From Promethearchaeota archaeon (GTDB lineage: Archaea; Asgardarchaeota; Lokiarchaeia; Sigyniarchaeales; SOKP01), in NCBI GenBank assembly GCA_019894815.1, contig JAGXNU010000045.1:1-11236 (forward strand): a stretch of DNA of 11,236 nucleotides, written 5' to 3'. The notes under the pieces are model-generated. The model saw nothing but the letters and a program-made list of their open reading frames with translations. It did not search any database and was not told where the DNA came from. The translations under genes and the position numbers were made by a program. Below are positions 1 through 6,275 of the stretch, piece by piece; position 1 is the stretch's first letter, and each line of letters opens with the position of its first letter.

Positions 1-2
1 TC

Positions 3-80
3 CCTGCTTTGATCGTATTATCAATCCTTTCATTAGTATCATTTGTCCTCTCATTCTTTCTTAAAGATGTTAAAAGATAA
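3..80 (+). CDS. C-terminal end of a membrane protein, probably an MFS-type transporter (partial)
   Basis: The third forward frame is open from the window edge to a TAA at 78-80 and gives 25 residues. About 17 are hydrophobic (Leu, Val, Ile, Phe, Ser), followed by the basic tail FFLKDVKR. A last transmembrane helix ending in a short Lys/Arg-rich cytosolic tail is what major facilitator transporters usually have at the C-terminus. The other two forward frames close earlier or give a less plausible peptide. The family call rests only on this tail, so any polytopic membrane protein is possible. Confidence 0.4.
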   Translation, partial: PALIVLSILSLVSFVLSFFLKDVKR

Positions 81-155
81 GAAAATTATTATTGTAATTG
101 TAATTATTATTAATGATAATTGTTGGTATAGTACCTCTCCGTTTTTTATCGGAAA

Positions 156-175
156 AACTCAAAATTTTCAGAGTT
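156..175. repeat. Small inverted repeat upstream of meaB
   Basis: AACTC (156-160) and GAGTT (171-175) are perfect inverted copies around a 10-base centre that itself holds AAAATTTT. Just upstream, TCCG (138-141) and CGGA (150-153) could pair around a T-run. The 81-288 gap lies between the transporter tail and meaB and otherwise shows only AT-rich DNA. The T-run could help end the upstream transcript, and the dyad could be a control site for meaB. Both roles are guesses. Confidence 0.25.
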
Positions 176-288
176 ATTCTGTAAGTTAAAAGATGTTTAA
201 AAAGTTCAAAAAATAAAAAACCCATGAAATATTTTTTTAACTAATTATTTTACACATCCTAAATTAAAGCCGTAGGTGCAATAAATTC

Positions 289-1263
289 ATGAAGAAATAT
301 GATTTGAATACTCTAATCGAGAAATTTAAAAATAAGGATAAAATCGCTTTAGCAAGATTAATAACGATTCTTGAAAATGAGCCAGAAAGAACATCAGAAA
401 TTTTTAAACATTTTGAAGGTTTAAAAAGTGATTCCTTTATCATTGGAATAACCGGATCGCCTGGTGTTGGTAAGAGCACGTTAACGGGAGCAATATCACA
501 AAAATTGCTAGATTCTGGAAAAACTGTGGGTATAATTTGTGTTGATCCTTCATCACCTTTCAGTGGAGGCGCTTTTCTTGGTGATCGGGTAAGGATGACG
601 AAGATATCACTTCACCCCAATTTATTCCTACGTAGCCTTGCTTCAAGAGGATATAAAGGTGGCATTTCTCGAGCCGTATTTGACATTAGCTTGCTATATG
701 AAGCATTTGGGATGGACGTAGTGATTATTGAGACTGTTGGTGCCGGTCAAGCCGAATTTGATATCTACAATTTAGCTTACTCCGTGATAGTAGTACTCGT
801 TTCAGGATACGGAGATACCATACAGATGCAAAAAGGCGGGATAATAGAGATAGCTGATATTTATGATATTAATAAGATGGATATTGGTGGAGAAGATGTC
901 GCGGGTCAGATTGAGATGATGCTTGATGACACTACTTTTCCAAGTGGATGGAGACCTCCAGTTTCAATGACAGACGCTGTAAATGGAAAAGGAATTGATG
1001 ATTTAATTCAAAACATTTGGGATCATAAAGAACATCTAGAGCTGTCGGAACTCCTTATTGAAAAAAAGAGAAATCGATTTTCCTATAAAATTAAACAATT
1101 GATGCATTCAAAAGTCGAGAAGATCGTGTTTGGAGATCTCCTAAAAGAGGAAGATATTGAAGTTTTTGTTAAAGAAGCTTTAGATGATGGAAAATTTAAG
1201 ATTTATGACTTAATTCACAGTAAATTTGAAAATGTAAAGTTTGAAATCATAAAAGAAAGTTAA
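289..1263 (+). CDS. meaB: MeaB/ArgK-type GTPase, chaperone of methylmalonyl-CoA mutase
   Basis: Cytosolic G3E-family P-loop GTPase that loads and protects B12-dependent acyl-CoA mutases and gates delivery of adenosylcobalamin. The order is canonical: a helical N-terminal arm (about 1-48), Walker A GSPGVGKST at 56-64, the family signature VDPSSPFSGGAFLGDR at 85-100, the switch segment ETVGAGQAE at 148-156, the guanine-specificity motif NKMD at 195-198, and a C-terminal helical dimerisation region (about 245-324). The 324-residue length is normal for MeaB. The ATG follows AGGTG (274-278) by 10 bases, a good archaeal ribosome site. The usual GQSE is GQAE here, a mild change. No mutase subunit or epimerase lies next to it. 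The downstream gene is convergent, so this is probably a single-gene transcript or the end of an operon that starts off the window. Confidence 0.93.
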   Translation: MKKYDLNTLIEKFKNKDKIALARLITILENEPERTSEIFKHFEGLKSDSFIIGITGSPGVGKSTLTGAISQKLLDSGKTVGIICVDPSSPFSGGAFLGDRVRMTKISLHPNLFLRSLASRGYKGGISRAVFDISLLYEAFGMDVVIIETVGAGQAEFDIYNLAYSVIVVLVSGYGDTIQMQKGGIIEIADIYDINKMDIGGEDVAGQIEMMLDDTTFPSGWRPPVSMTDAVNGKGIDDLIQNIWDHKEHLELSELLIEKKRNRFSYKIKQLMHSKVEKIVFGDLLKEEDIEVFVKEALDDGKFKIYDLIHSKFENVKFEIIKES

Positions 1264-1321
1264 CTTATTCAGAAAGGAGTAATTTTATCGTTTTAATTCC
1301 AGAAGTAAAAGATATCTAAAC

Positions 1322-1927
1322 TTATTTCTTTTTCCAAAATTTAGGAATTATAGCTCCTGTTCTCCCTCTATACTCTTTATATGACTCACCAAATCTTTCA
1401 AGTAAATCTTTTTCTTCAAAATGAATCACGATTGGTACAATAATAACTATTAGAATAGAAAACCAAATTAAGAGGATTAAAGAGTTCAAAAAGCAGCAAA
1501 TTAATAAAATTAATGGTGAAGCCCCCAGCATTTGAGGATGGCGTATATAATTATAAATCCCTCCATACATTTCATTATCCTCAGATGTACTCACAGTCTC
1601 AATTCCCGCATCTTTAACAGCTTTAAATGTTATAATCAAGAACGGTACCATAATTGTAATAGAAATAATAAAGAGTGAAATGTAATCCTGGCTAATCGGC
1701 CAATTTAATGATTTTACAGGAAACCATATCGATAGAATAAAGTTTAGTATAAACAAAGTCCAAATGATATCTGCTAGAATTCTCAATCGACTACTCTCTT
1801 TCCAAGTTTTTTTTCCTTTCTTAAGTTCCCTTGTTACAGGCATTATACTTAGAGTGTAGACATAAAAACTTAGGATCGCTGAGACATTCAACGAAATAAA
1901 GTTTATCAAACTAATTATTTCAAACAT
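1322..1927 (-). CDS. Integral-membrane methyltransferase, isoprenylcysteine carboxyl methyltransferase/PEMT-like
   Basis: 201 residues with about four to five hydrophobic spans (roughly 5-30, 52-70, 82-101, 136-170). The C-terminal half carries the ICMT/phospholipid methyltransferase signature: GGIYNYIRHPQMLG at 122-135 (RHP at 129-131), then the glutamate pair EE at 171-172 and FGESYKEY at 179-186. In this family these segments bind S-adenosylmethionine from within the membrane. The methyl acceptor cannot be told: a prenyl-cysteine, an isoprenoid lipid or a lipid head group are all possible. The ATG at 1925-1927 has only a weak GTGA upstream. It is convergent with meaB (58 bases between stops) and lies 189 bases downstream of the wHTH regulator on the same strand, so it may have its own promoter. 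Confidence 0.8.
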   Translation of the reverse strand: MFEIISLINFISLNVSAILSFYVYTLSIMPVTRELKKGKKTWKESSRLRILADIIWTLFILNFILSIWFPVKSLNWPISQDYISLFIISITIMVPFLIITFKAVKDAGIETVSTSEDNEMYGGIYNYIRHPQMLGASPLILLICCFLNSLILLIWFSILIVIIVPIVIHFEEKDLLERFGESYKEYRGRTGAIIPKFWKKK

Positions 1928-2030
1928 TCACTATTTTAAATTCGTTATAGTATTTTAAAAATTGCTATATTTACCCCCTCAAATCTACTTTGTTGCAGCG
2001 ATTATAATTCTGTTAAAGTTTCCACTAATT

Positions 2031-2065
2031 AAAGCAAAAGAATAATTAATTGTTATATTTGCTTT
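2031..2065. repeat. Perfect 8-bp inverted repeat between two minus-strand genes
   Basis: AAAGCAAA (2031-2038) and TTTGCTTT (2058-2065) are exact inverted copies with a 19-base AT-rich centre. The site sits 51 bases beyond the stop of the membrane wHTH regulator and about 100 bases upstream of the methyltransferase start. It could be a terminator-like hairpin, an operator, or chance in AT-rich DNA. The rest of 1928-2116 shows no gene. Confidence 0.35.
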
Positions 2066-2116
2066 CGTAATTAATAATTAGGGGATATTTATTAACAAAT
2101 AAGAGGATACATAACA

Positions 2117-2845
2117 CTAATCTTTTTTATCTATTTTGATAGGAAATATTTCCTTTTTCCTACCTTTTTTCTGTACTTCAATAAGATTAGCATCTATTAA
2201 TTTATCAACATGATAGCTTACCGTGTTTCTTGCGAGTTTCATCCTTTTAGCAATGAATGTTGAATTAATTCCTGGGTTTTCCCTTATTATATCCAATATT
2301 TTTTTCGTTGAACTTGAATCAATTATTCCTTCTTTTACACTTTGAGATGATTCAATAATTTTATTAGCATAATATAGTGTATATTGACCTTGATTCTCTT
2401 TTTGAATGATGCGATTCTTTAATAAAATATCTAAATGCCATTGAAACTGCCCTTTTTGAAGATTGCATGTTCGCAATAGTTCATTATGATGAATGCCCGG
2501 ATTTTTAAGTACTTGTGATATAATATTGATTCGATTCTCATTTTGAAAAATATCTTCCATTGTAAGATAAGATCTACTTGTTGACAAAACTTGTTTATTT
2601 GAAAACTTAGTTTTATATTCTAAAAGAGTGACGGTTCCAACTATTAAAATTAAAGAAAATATTAAGAGTAAAACCGTCATAATCATAGATTCTAAAATAG
2701 GGTCAAAAAAGAAAATAGTAGACAAACCAATTATTTGACAGGACAAGAAAATAAGGAGGAATAATATGAGTAGGATAAGACTAATTTTAAAAAAAAAATA
2801 AAAATTCTGATTATTTTTCCTTATTTTCTGTCTAATTTCATTCAA
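2117..2845 (-). CDS. Membrane-anchored transcription regulator with two winged-helix domains
   Basis: 242 residues. A basic N-terminus (KIRKNN) leads into two transmembrane spans (about 18-40 and 52-75). A linker follows, then two winged helix-turn-helix units in the cytosol: about 100-160 (NPGIHHNELLRTCNLQKGQ with a QYTLYY wing) and about 180-238 (NPGINSTFIAKRMKLARNT with a KKGRKKEIF wing). This tandem arrangement is common in archaeal one-component regulators and probably binds DNA. The ligand or membrane signal is unknown. The only reasonable start is a TTG, because the next ATG falls inside the second membrane span. AAGGAG stands 9 bases upstream, inside the last codons of the preceding methyltransferase gene, whose stop is only 4 bases away. 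The two are therefore probably translated together. Confidence 0.8.
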   Translation of the reverse strand: MNEIRQKIRKNNQNFYFFFKISLILLILFLLIFLSCQIIGLSTIFFFDPILESMIMTVLLLIFSLILIVGTVTLLEYKTKFSNKQVLSTSRSYLTMEDIFQNENRINIISQVLKNPGIHHNELLRTCNLQKGQFQWHLDILLKNRIIQKENQGQYTLYYANKIIESSQSVKEGIIDSSSTKKILDIIRENPGINSTFIAKRMKLARNTVSYHVDKLIDANLIEVQKKGRKKEIFPIKIDKKD

Positions 2846-2849
2846 GGGA

Positions 2850-3440
2850 TTAGTCTCCTTTTTTGGAACGTTTTAATTTCAAGAAGGGAATTATGAATGG
2901 AACTTTATAGCTGTATTCTATGAATTCATCCCTATATTTAGCTTTTAATGTTAGATCTTCAATCTTTCCTAAAACAATATAGGCTAGTACTTCTCCAAGC
3001 CATATATAGAAAATAAATAAAGAGGGATCCAAATCAGAAAGATCAAATCCAATAACTGGAGATGTTTGAAAACAGATCAATGTTAAACCAAGTGTCATGA
3101 GAATAAATGCTAGATATTGAGGATGTCTTACAATCTTATAAGGTCCTGTCTTCATCAATTGTTTTCGATGCCTTAAATGAAAAATTAGACAAAAAACGTA
3201 TAACCCCAATCCTAAATATGCTAAAATTGTCCCTTGATATCCAAAGAAAAATAGAAAATCGTGCTGCAACATTCCTGGATATTGAAAAAAGATGAACAAA
3301 TATGATATTAATGGAATGCTCATGATTCCAAACCAAATTGATGCACATGGAACATACTGTAATATTGGGATGAGAATCGAGGTAATGTTGAAAAAAACCG
3401 ATTGTACTGCTTCTTTAATATTAATTTTGCTGATATGCAT
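2850..3440 (-). CDS. Second integral-membrane ICMT/PEMT-like methyltransferase
   Basis: 196 residues with four to five hydrophobic spans (about 15-30, 36-54, 68-90, 108-124, 140-158). The signature TGPYKIVRHPQYL is at 98-110, followed by a membrane helix and then the charged end GKIEDLTLKAKYRDEFIEY (158-176), which stands for the E-x(n)-FG-x-Y-x-x-Y element of the family. This predicts methyl transfer from S-adenosylmethionine at the membrane to an unknown acceptor. It is distinct in sequence from the methyltransferase at 1322-1927. The ATG at 3438-3440 is followed by an acceptable N-terminus. The gene is the first of a two-gene unit with the double-wHTH regulator, which suggests that the regulator responds to, or controls, membrane or lipid modification. 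Confidence 0.78.
   Translation of the reverse strand: MHISKINIKEAVQSVFFNITSILIPILQYVPCASIWFGIMSIPLISYLFIFFQYPGMLQHDFLFFFGYQGTILAYLGLGLYVFCLIFHLRHRKQLMKTGPYKIVRHPQYLAFILMTLGLTLICFQTSPVIGFDLSDLDPSLFIFYIWLGEVLAYIVLGKIEDLTLKAKYRDEFIEYSYKVPFIIPFLKLKRSKKGD
2855..2860 (-). promoter_or_regulatory. Shine-Dalgarno AAGGAG that fixes a TTG start
   Basis: On the minus strand AAGGAGACTAATCCCTTG shows a strong ribosome site, the TAA of the upstream gene and then the TTG start of the wHTH regulator, with 9 bases between AAGGAG and TTG. An ATG at 2841-2839 is in a different frame and does not compete. The layout suits translational coupling between the methyltransferase and the regulator. Confidence 0.7.
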
Positions 3441-3492
3441 TATCTAATTCACGTTTTGTTTAAAAGTTCTTAAAATAAAAATAGTAAAGGCG

Positions 3493-3501
3493 CTTTTAAA
3501 G
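3493..3501 (-). promoter_or_regulatory. Possible TATA box for the methyltransferase-regulator pair
   Basis: On the minus strand CTTTAAAAG lies about 55 bases before the ATG at 3440. That would place a transcription start about 25 bases on and a short leader before the gene. The sequence resembles an archaeal TATA box, but such motifs are frequent in AT-rich DNA and no BRE is clear. Confidence 0.25.
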
Positions 3502-3552
3502 AATTGAGGTACACTTTTCGAAGTATTATTTTAAATACTATTTATTGGTTAA

Positions 3553-4437
3553 TTAAGAGATGGATAATGATTTGGGAAATCGATTTACCATCGCAAGCTC
3601 CTTTTGGATTATTTGATCCAATAAGTCTTCCCTTTCTTTACCAGCAAGTACTTCTAGTTTTCTAATTCCTAAAGGATCAACTTTTTCTCTCAAAAGCGCA
3701 ATTTCTTCAACGGTGGGGGGTGTTGTTTCATTTACTCCTTCAGGAACAATTAATTCAAAACCAGTCGAGTTTTTTACAGTTTCAATATCTACTCCCGGGT
3801 GAATTGTACCTATTTTCATTTTCCTAGTTTTATCATCAAAATTTAAATATGCTAAATTTGTTATCATGCATTGTGGTCCTATCCCCCCACACATGCTAGG
3901 TTTTCCTTCAGGAAAGCCAACACCAGAAATAAAGAAAAGCTTTTCAGTTGGAACAAAGGTTCTAGTATCATGGCGCGGAGTGTAGAGAAAAGAACCACGT
4001 GAATAAAACCCGCTAAAGTCTGCTATCCCAGCACAACCTGGTAATCTAATTTTTGGATTTTTCCAATCTCCTATGCATATATTATTTGTATTACCATACT
4101 GATCAACTTGAGCAGGTCGAAAGAATTCTATTGTAGTTAATTTATCTGAAGGAAGTGATTCTAGAGTGCATTCACAACTGTTCTGGAATCGGTAAGCTCT
4201 CGCTGTATTCATTTCAAGATAGAGGAGAGAAACTTGCCGGGGTTCAATTACGAAGGTATTGCCCATAATATAGTGATAGATTGCATCTGGAGCGTGAGTG
4301 ACCTTAGCTAGGGTGAAAGCTGCCCAAACCATTGGAGTAGCGACACCTACAATCATGACATCATCATTTTTGACTTCTCGTGCCATTAAAACTGTCATTA
4401 ATTCATCTGTGGTATAATCTCTTGCTATTTCTGTCAT
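3553..4437 (-). CDS. Class I CoA-transferase family beta subunit (GctB/IpdB-like), catalytic Glu absent
   Basis: 294 residues aligning end to end with glutaconate CoA-transferase beta subunits. It has the N-terminal TTDELMTVLMAREVKNDDVMIVG, then HAPD (48-51), AQVDQYGNTN (109-118), IGDWKNPK (122-129), a Gly-rich PGCAGIADF (133-141), and the closing REKVDPLGIRKLEV (250-263). True transferases carry the nucleophilic glutamate in a VESG-type motif just after APD. Here that segment reads HYIMG (55-59), so Ile57 takes the place of Glu. The hydrolase IpdAB also lacks this residue, so I infer a C-C bond-hydrolysing or other non-transferase role. The ATG follows GAGG by about 7 bases. It is the last gene of the operon, 24 bases after the nitroreductase, and is separated from its alpha partner by that gene. 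Confidence 0.85.
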   Translation of the reverse strand: MTEIARDYTTDELMTVLMAREVKNDDVMIVGVATPMVWAAFTLAKVTHAPDAIYHYIMGNTFVIEPRQVSLLYLEMNTARAYRFQNSCECTLESLPSDKLTTIEFFRPAQVDQYGNTNNICIGDWKNPKIRLPGCAGIADFSGFYSRGSFLYTPRHDTRTFVPTEKLFFISGVGFPEGKPSMCGGIGPQCMITNLAYLNFDDKTRKMKIGTIHPGVDIETVKNSTGFELIVPEGVNETTPPTVEEIALLREKVDPLGIRKLEVLAGKEREDLLDQIIQKELAMVNRFPKSLSIS

Positions 4438-4461
4438 TTATATCCTCTTTAAATTATAAAA

Positions 4462-5241
4462 TTATTCTTTTGCTGTCCATTCTTTTAATGCTGCTTTCAC
4501 TGAACGTCGCATTTCTATAGAATAGTCAGCAGTTAGCTTTTTAAAGTATGCTATATGAGCTAAACTCTCACCTTCTTTTAATTGAGCATTCCTAGGATCA
4601 TTTTTAAGCATATCGCTAAAGTCCTCTGGAGTTAAACTTTCATATCGATTTATAAAATGTATATATTTCTGTGGAAATCGTGTTGTTAAAGGAATCTTTT
4701 CTTTATCTCCTCGAGGATAGCCAAAACAAAGTAAGGTAATCGGAAAAACCCATCTTGGGAGATTAAACATCTCACGATGAACTTCATAATTTTCCATGAT
4801 GTCTCCTATATAACAAGATCCAATCCCTAAAGCTTCTGCTCCAATGACCGCATTCTGGGCAGCAATTAAAGCATCACAACTAGCTAATAACAGATCGGAT
4901 TCTTGTGGTGTTTGAAATTCATTTTTTTCTTTTTCACATTGGTCATCAATATTGGAAATTTTAAAATAATCCCACCATCGTTGCACGTCTGCTAGAAACA
5001 GGAGAACTAAGGGCGCTTTTGCGATAAGTGGTTGGTTATCACAAGTTTTAACCAACTTTTCTTTCATTTCCTGGTCTTTCACTTGAATAATGGAGTAAAA
5101 CATCATATTTCCAGCTGTGGGCGCCCTCATGGCACTATGAATGATGGTATTAATCTCCTCTTCAGTCAGTTTACGGGAGGAATATGCTCGTATAGTTCGT
5201 CTTTCGTTAATTAAATTTATAGTTTCATTTTTTTTATCCAT
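4462..5241 (-). CDS. Nitroreductase-family FMN flavoprotein
   Basis: 259 residues from the ATG at 5241. The fold is recognised by INERRTIRAYSSRKLTEEEI near the N-terminus (the RRxIRxY FMN-phosphate contact at 14-20), MRAPTAGNMMFYSI (38-51), a central helix ALIAAQNAVIGAEALGIGSC, and GIGSCYIGDI (139-148), a second FMN contact. A C-terminal extension of about 80 residues after FGYPRGD carries charged helices. Members are FMN-dependent NAD(P)H oxidoreductases, and some act on ring or enone substrates or accept ferredoxin electrons. The substrate here is unknown. An upstream GTG (5250) is also in frame, but AAAGGTG (5254-5248) overlaps it and stands 6 bases before the ATG, so I prefer the ATG. It sits between the beta and alpha subunits of the CoA-transferase-type enzyme, so it probably acts on the same pathway. 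Confidence 0.85.
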   Translation of the reverse strand: MDKKNETINLINERRTIRAYSSRKLTEEEINTIIHSAMRAPTAGNMMFYSIIQVKDQEMKEKLVKTCDNQPLIAKAPLVLLFLADVQRWWDYFKISNIDDQCEKEKNEFQTPQESDLLLASCDALIAAQNAVIGAEALGIGSCYIGDIMENYEVHREMFNLPRWVFPITLLCFGYPRGDKEKIPLTTRFPQKYIHFINRYESLTPEDFSDMLKNDPRNAQLKEGESLAHIAYFKKLTADYSIEMRRSVKAALKEWTAKE

Positions 5242-5344
5242 GGTATACACCTTTAAATCATTTATTATTTGGATAACAGCTCTAGTTCTAATCTGGGCAT
5301 ATTTACTTTATAATAATAATTAGTTCTTCATTCTTAATTTAAAC

Positions 5345-6187
5345 CTACAATAAAATATCCAAAATCATTCTTGATCCACCAGCAATATCTAAGTATTCAG
5401 CGTGAGATTTTGAGTGAATGAATTTCTTTTTGTATTCTTCAAAATTCATGTTTAAATATGCTTGGATGTGAGAGGCATCAAATGTGTATTTATCATAACA
5501 AGATGTCGGATGGGCGCCAAAAGGTAACTTAACCACAGCGGTCGTGGTTTGTTGGGGTAATTGAGCTTTACCAGGAAGATATCGGATATCTTCTGTTTCT
5601 ACTATTCTTTCCGTGGTAACAATTGTCTTCTTGGCTGTTTTAGCCATGTCATCATCCATCCATACGGCTCCTGAAATATTACAATTCCCATATTCGTCGG
5701 CATATGGAACATGCAATATAGCAACATCCAAGTCGATTTTTGGTACTGCCATGACTTGTACATCAGAACCAAGAGGATCTACAATTTGTTTAATATCATT
5801 CCTTACTTTTGGAAAGTCTGTTCCAATAATACCTTTTAAGGGCATGAAGGGGACTTTTAAGTAAGACGCTCTCAATCCTAAAGCTATTGTTGCTTCCGAT
5901 TCTTCTGAAACTTTGATTGATCCACTCTCGATTGCTTTTCTATAATTTGGTGCCATTCCGAATATTTCCATTCCGACAAAACACGCTTTTATTTCAGAGA
6001 TACAATTTGCTCCTATAAGCATGTCAACTTCAATACCTCCAACAAAAGTACACAAGGTAAGGTCCTTTTTGTTTTGGCGAATAATTTCACGGCACAATCC
6101 TATGGGTTTCCTCCAAAAGGATAATCCTCCAATCCCTATTAGATCTCCGTTTTGCACGTGTTCGGCAATAGCCTCTTCTAAGGTCAT
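5345..6187 (-). CDS. Class I CoA-transferase family alpha subunit (GctA/IpdA-like)
   Basis: 280 residues from the ATG, collinear with glutaconate CoA-transferase alpha subunits. It has MTLEEAIAEHVQNGDLIGIG, GGLSFWRKP (20-28), DMLIGA (55-60), an acidic segment SEESE (94-98) before the helix leading into VPFMPLKGIIGTD (112-124), VMAVPKIDLDVAILH (145-159), PFGAHPTSCYDKY (222-234), and the end SKSHAEYLDIAGGSRM. It forms the CoA-ester enzyme with the beta subunit at 3553-4437. Because beta lacks the catalytic Glu, a glutamate in the 94-98 stretch is a candidate catalytic residue, as an alpha-subunit Glu is in IpdAB. The ATG has no ribosome site at normal distance. GAGGGG (6218-6213) is 10 bases before an in-frame ATT, and the extra residues IISKL would match the N-terminus of GctA better. 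Confidence 0.87.
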   Translation of the reverse strand: MTLEEAIAEHVQNGDLIGIGGLSFWRKPIGLCREIIRQNKKDLTLCTFVGGIEVDMLIGANCISEIKACFVGMEIFGMAPNYRKAIESGSIKVSEESEATIALGLRASYLKVPFMPLKGIIGTDFPKVRNDIKQIVDPLGSDVQVMAVPKIDLDVAILHVPYADEYGNCNISGAVWMDDDMAKTAKKTIVTTERIVETEDIRYLPGKAQLPQQTTTAVVKLPFGAHPTSCYDKYTFDASHIQAYLNMNFEEYKKKFIHSKSHAEYLDIAGGSRMILDILL

Positions 6188-6212
6188 CAATTTGCTTATA
6201 ATGGTGTATTGT

Positions 6213-6218
6213 CCCCTC
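6213..6218 (-). promoter_or_regulatory. Shine-Dalgarno GAGGGG with no AUG at the right distance
   Basis: On the minus strand GAGGGG is followed by ACAATACACC, then in-frame ATT and ATA, AGC AAA TTG and only then ATG. The gap is 10 bases to ATT, 13 to ATA, 22 to TTG and 25 to ATG. An in-frame TAG at 6220-6218 closes the frame just upstream. Either translation starts at a rare codon or the site is not used. Confidence 0.4.
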
Positions 6219-6275
6219 TAAGATTTTTTTGATTAGTTAAGATACTTAGGAACAATTTTTGTTTTATAAAAAAGA

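Noticed and set aside
81..288. tRNA, small RNA or riboswitch in the AT-rich leader of meaB
   Set aside because: I see no cloverleaf, no conserved riboswitch core and only short stems in very AT-rich DNA.
1273..1317. AAAGGAG followed after 7 bases by a 10-codon frame (IVLIPEVKDI) between meaB and the methyltransferase
   Set aside because: The first codon would be ATC, the peptide is too short to recognise, and the next gene is convergent. It could be the remnant of a gene but nothing supports it.
5613..5864. Plus-strand open frame of 83 codons opposite the alpha subunit
   Set aside because: It is antisense to a well-conserved gene and its peptide resembles no protein; it is a shadow of the real frame.
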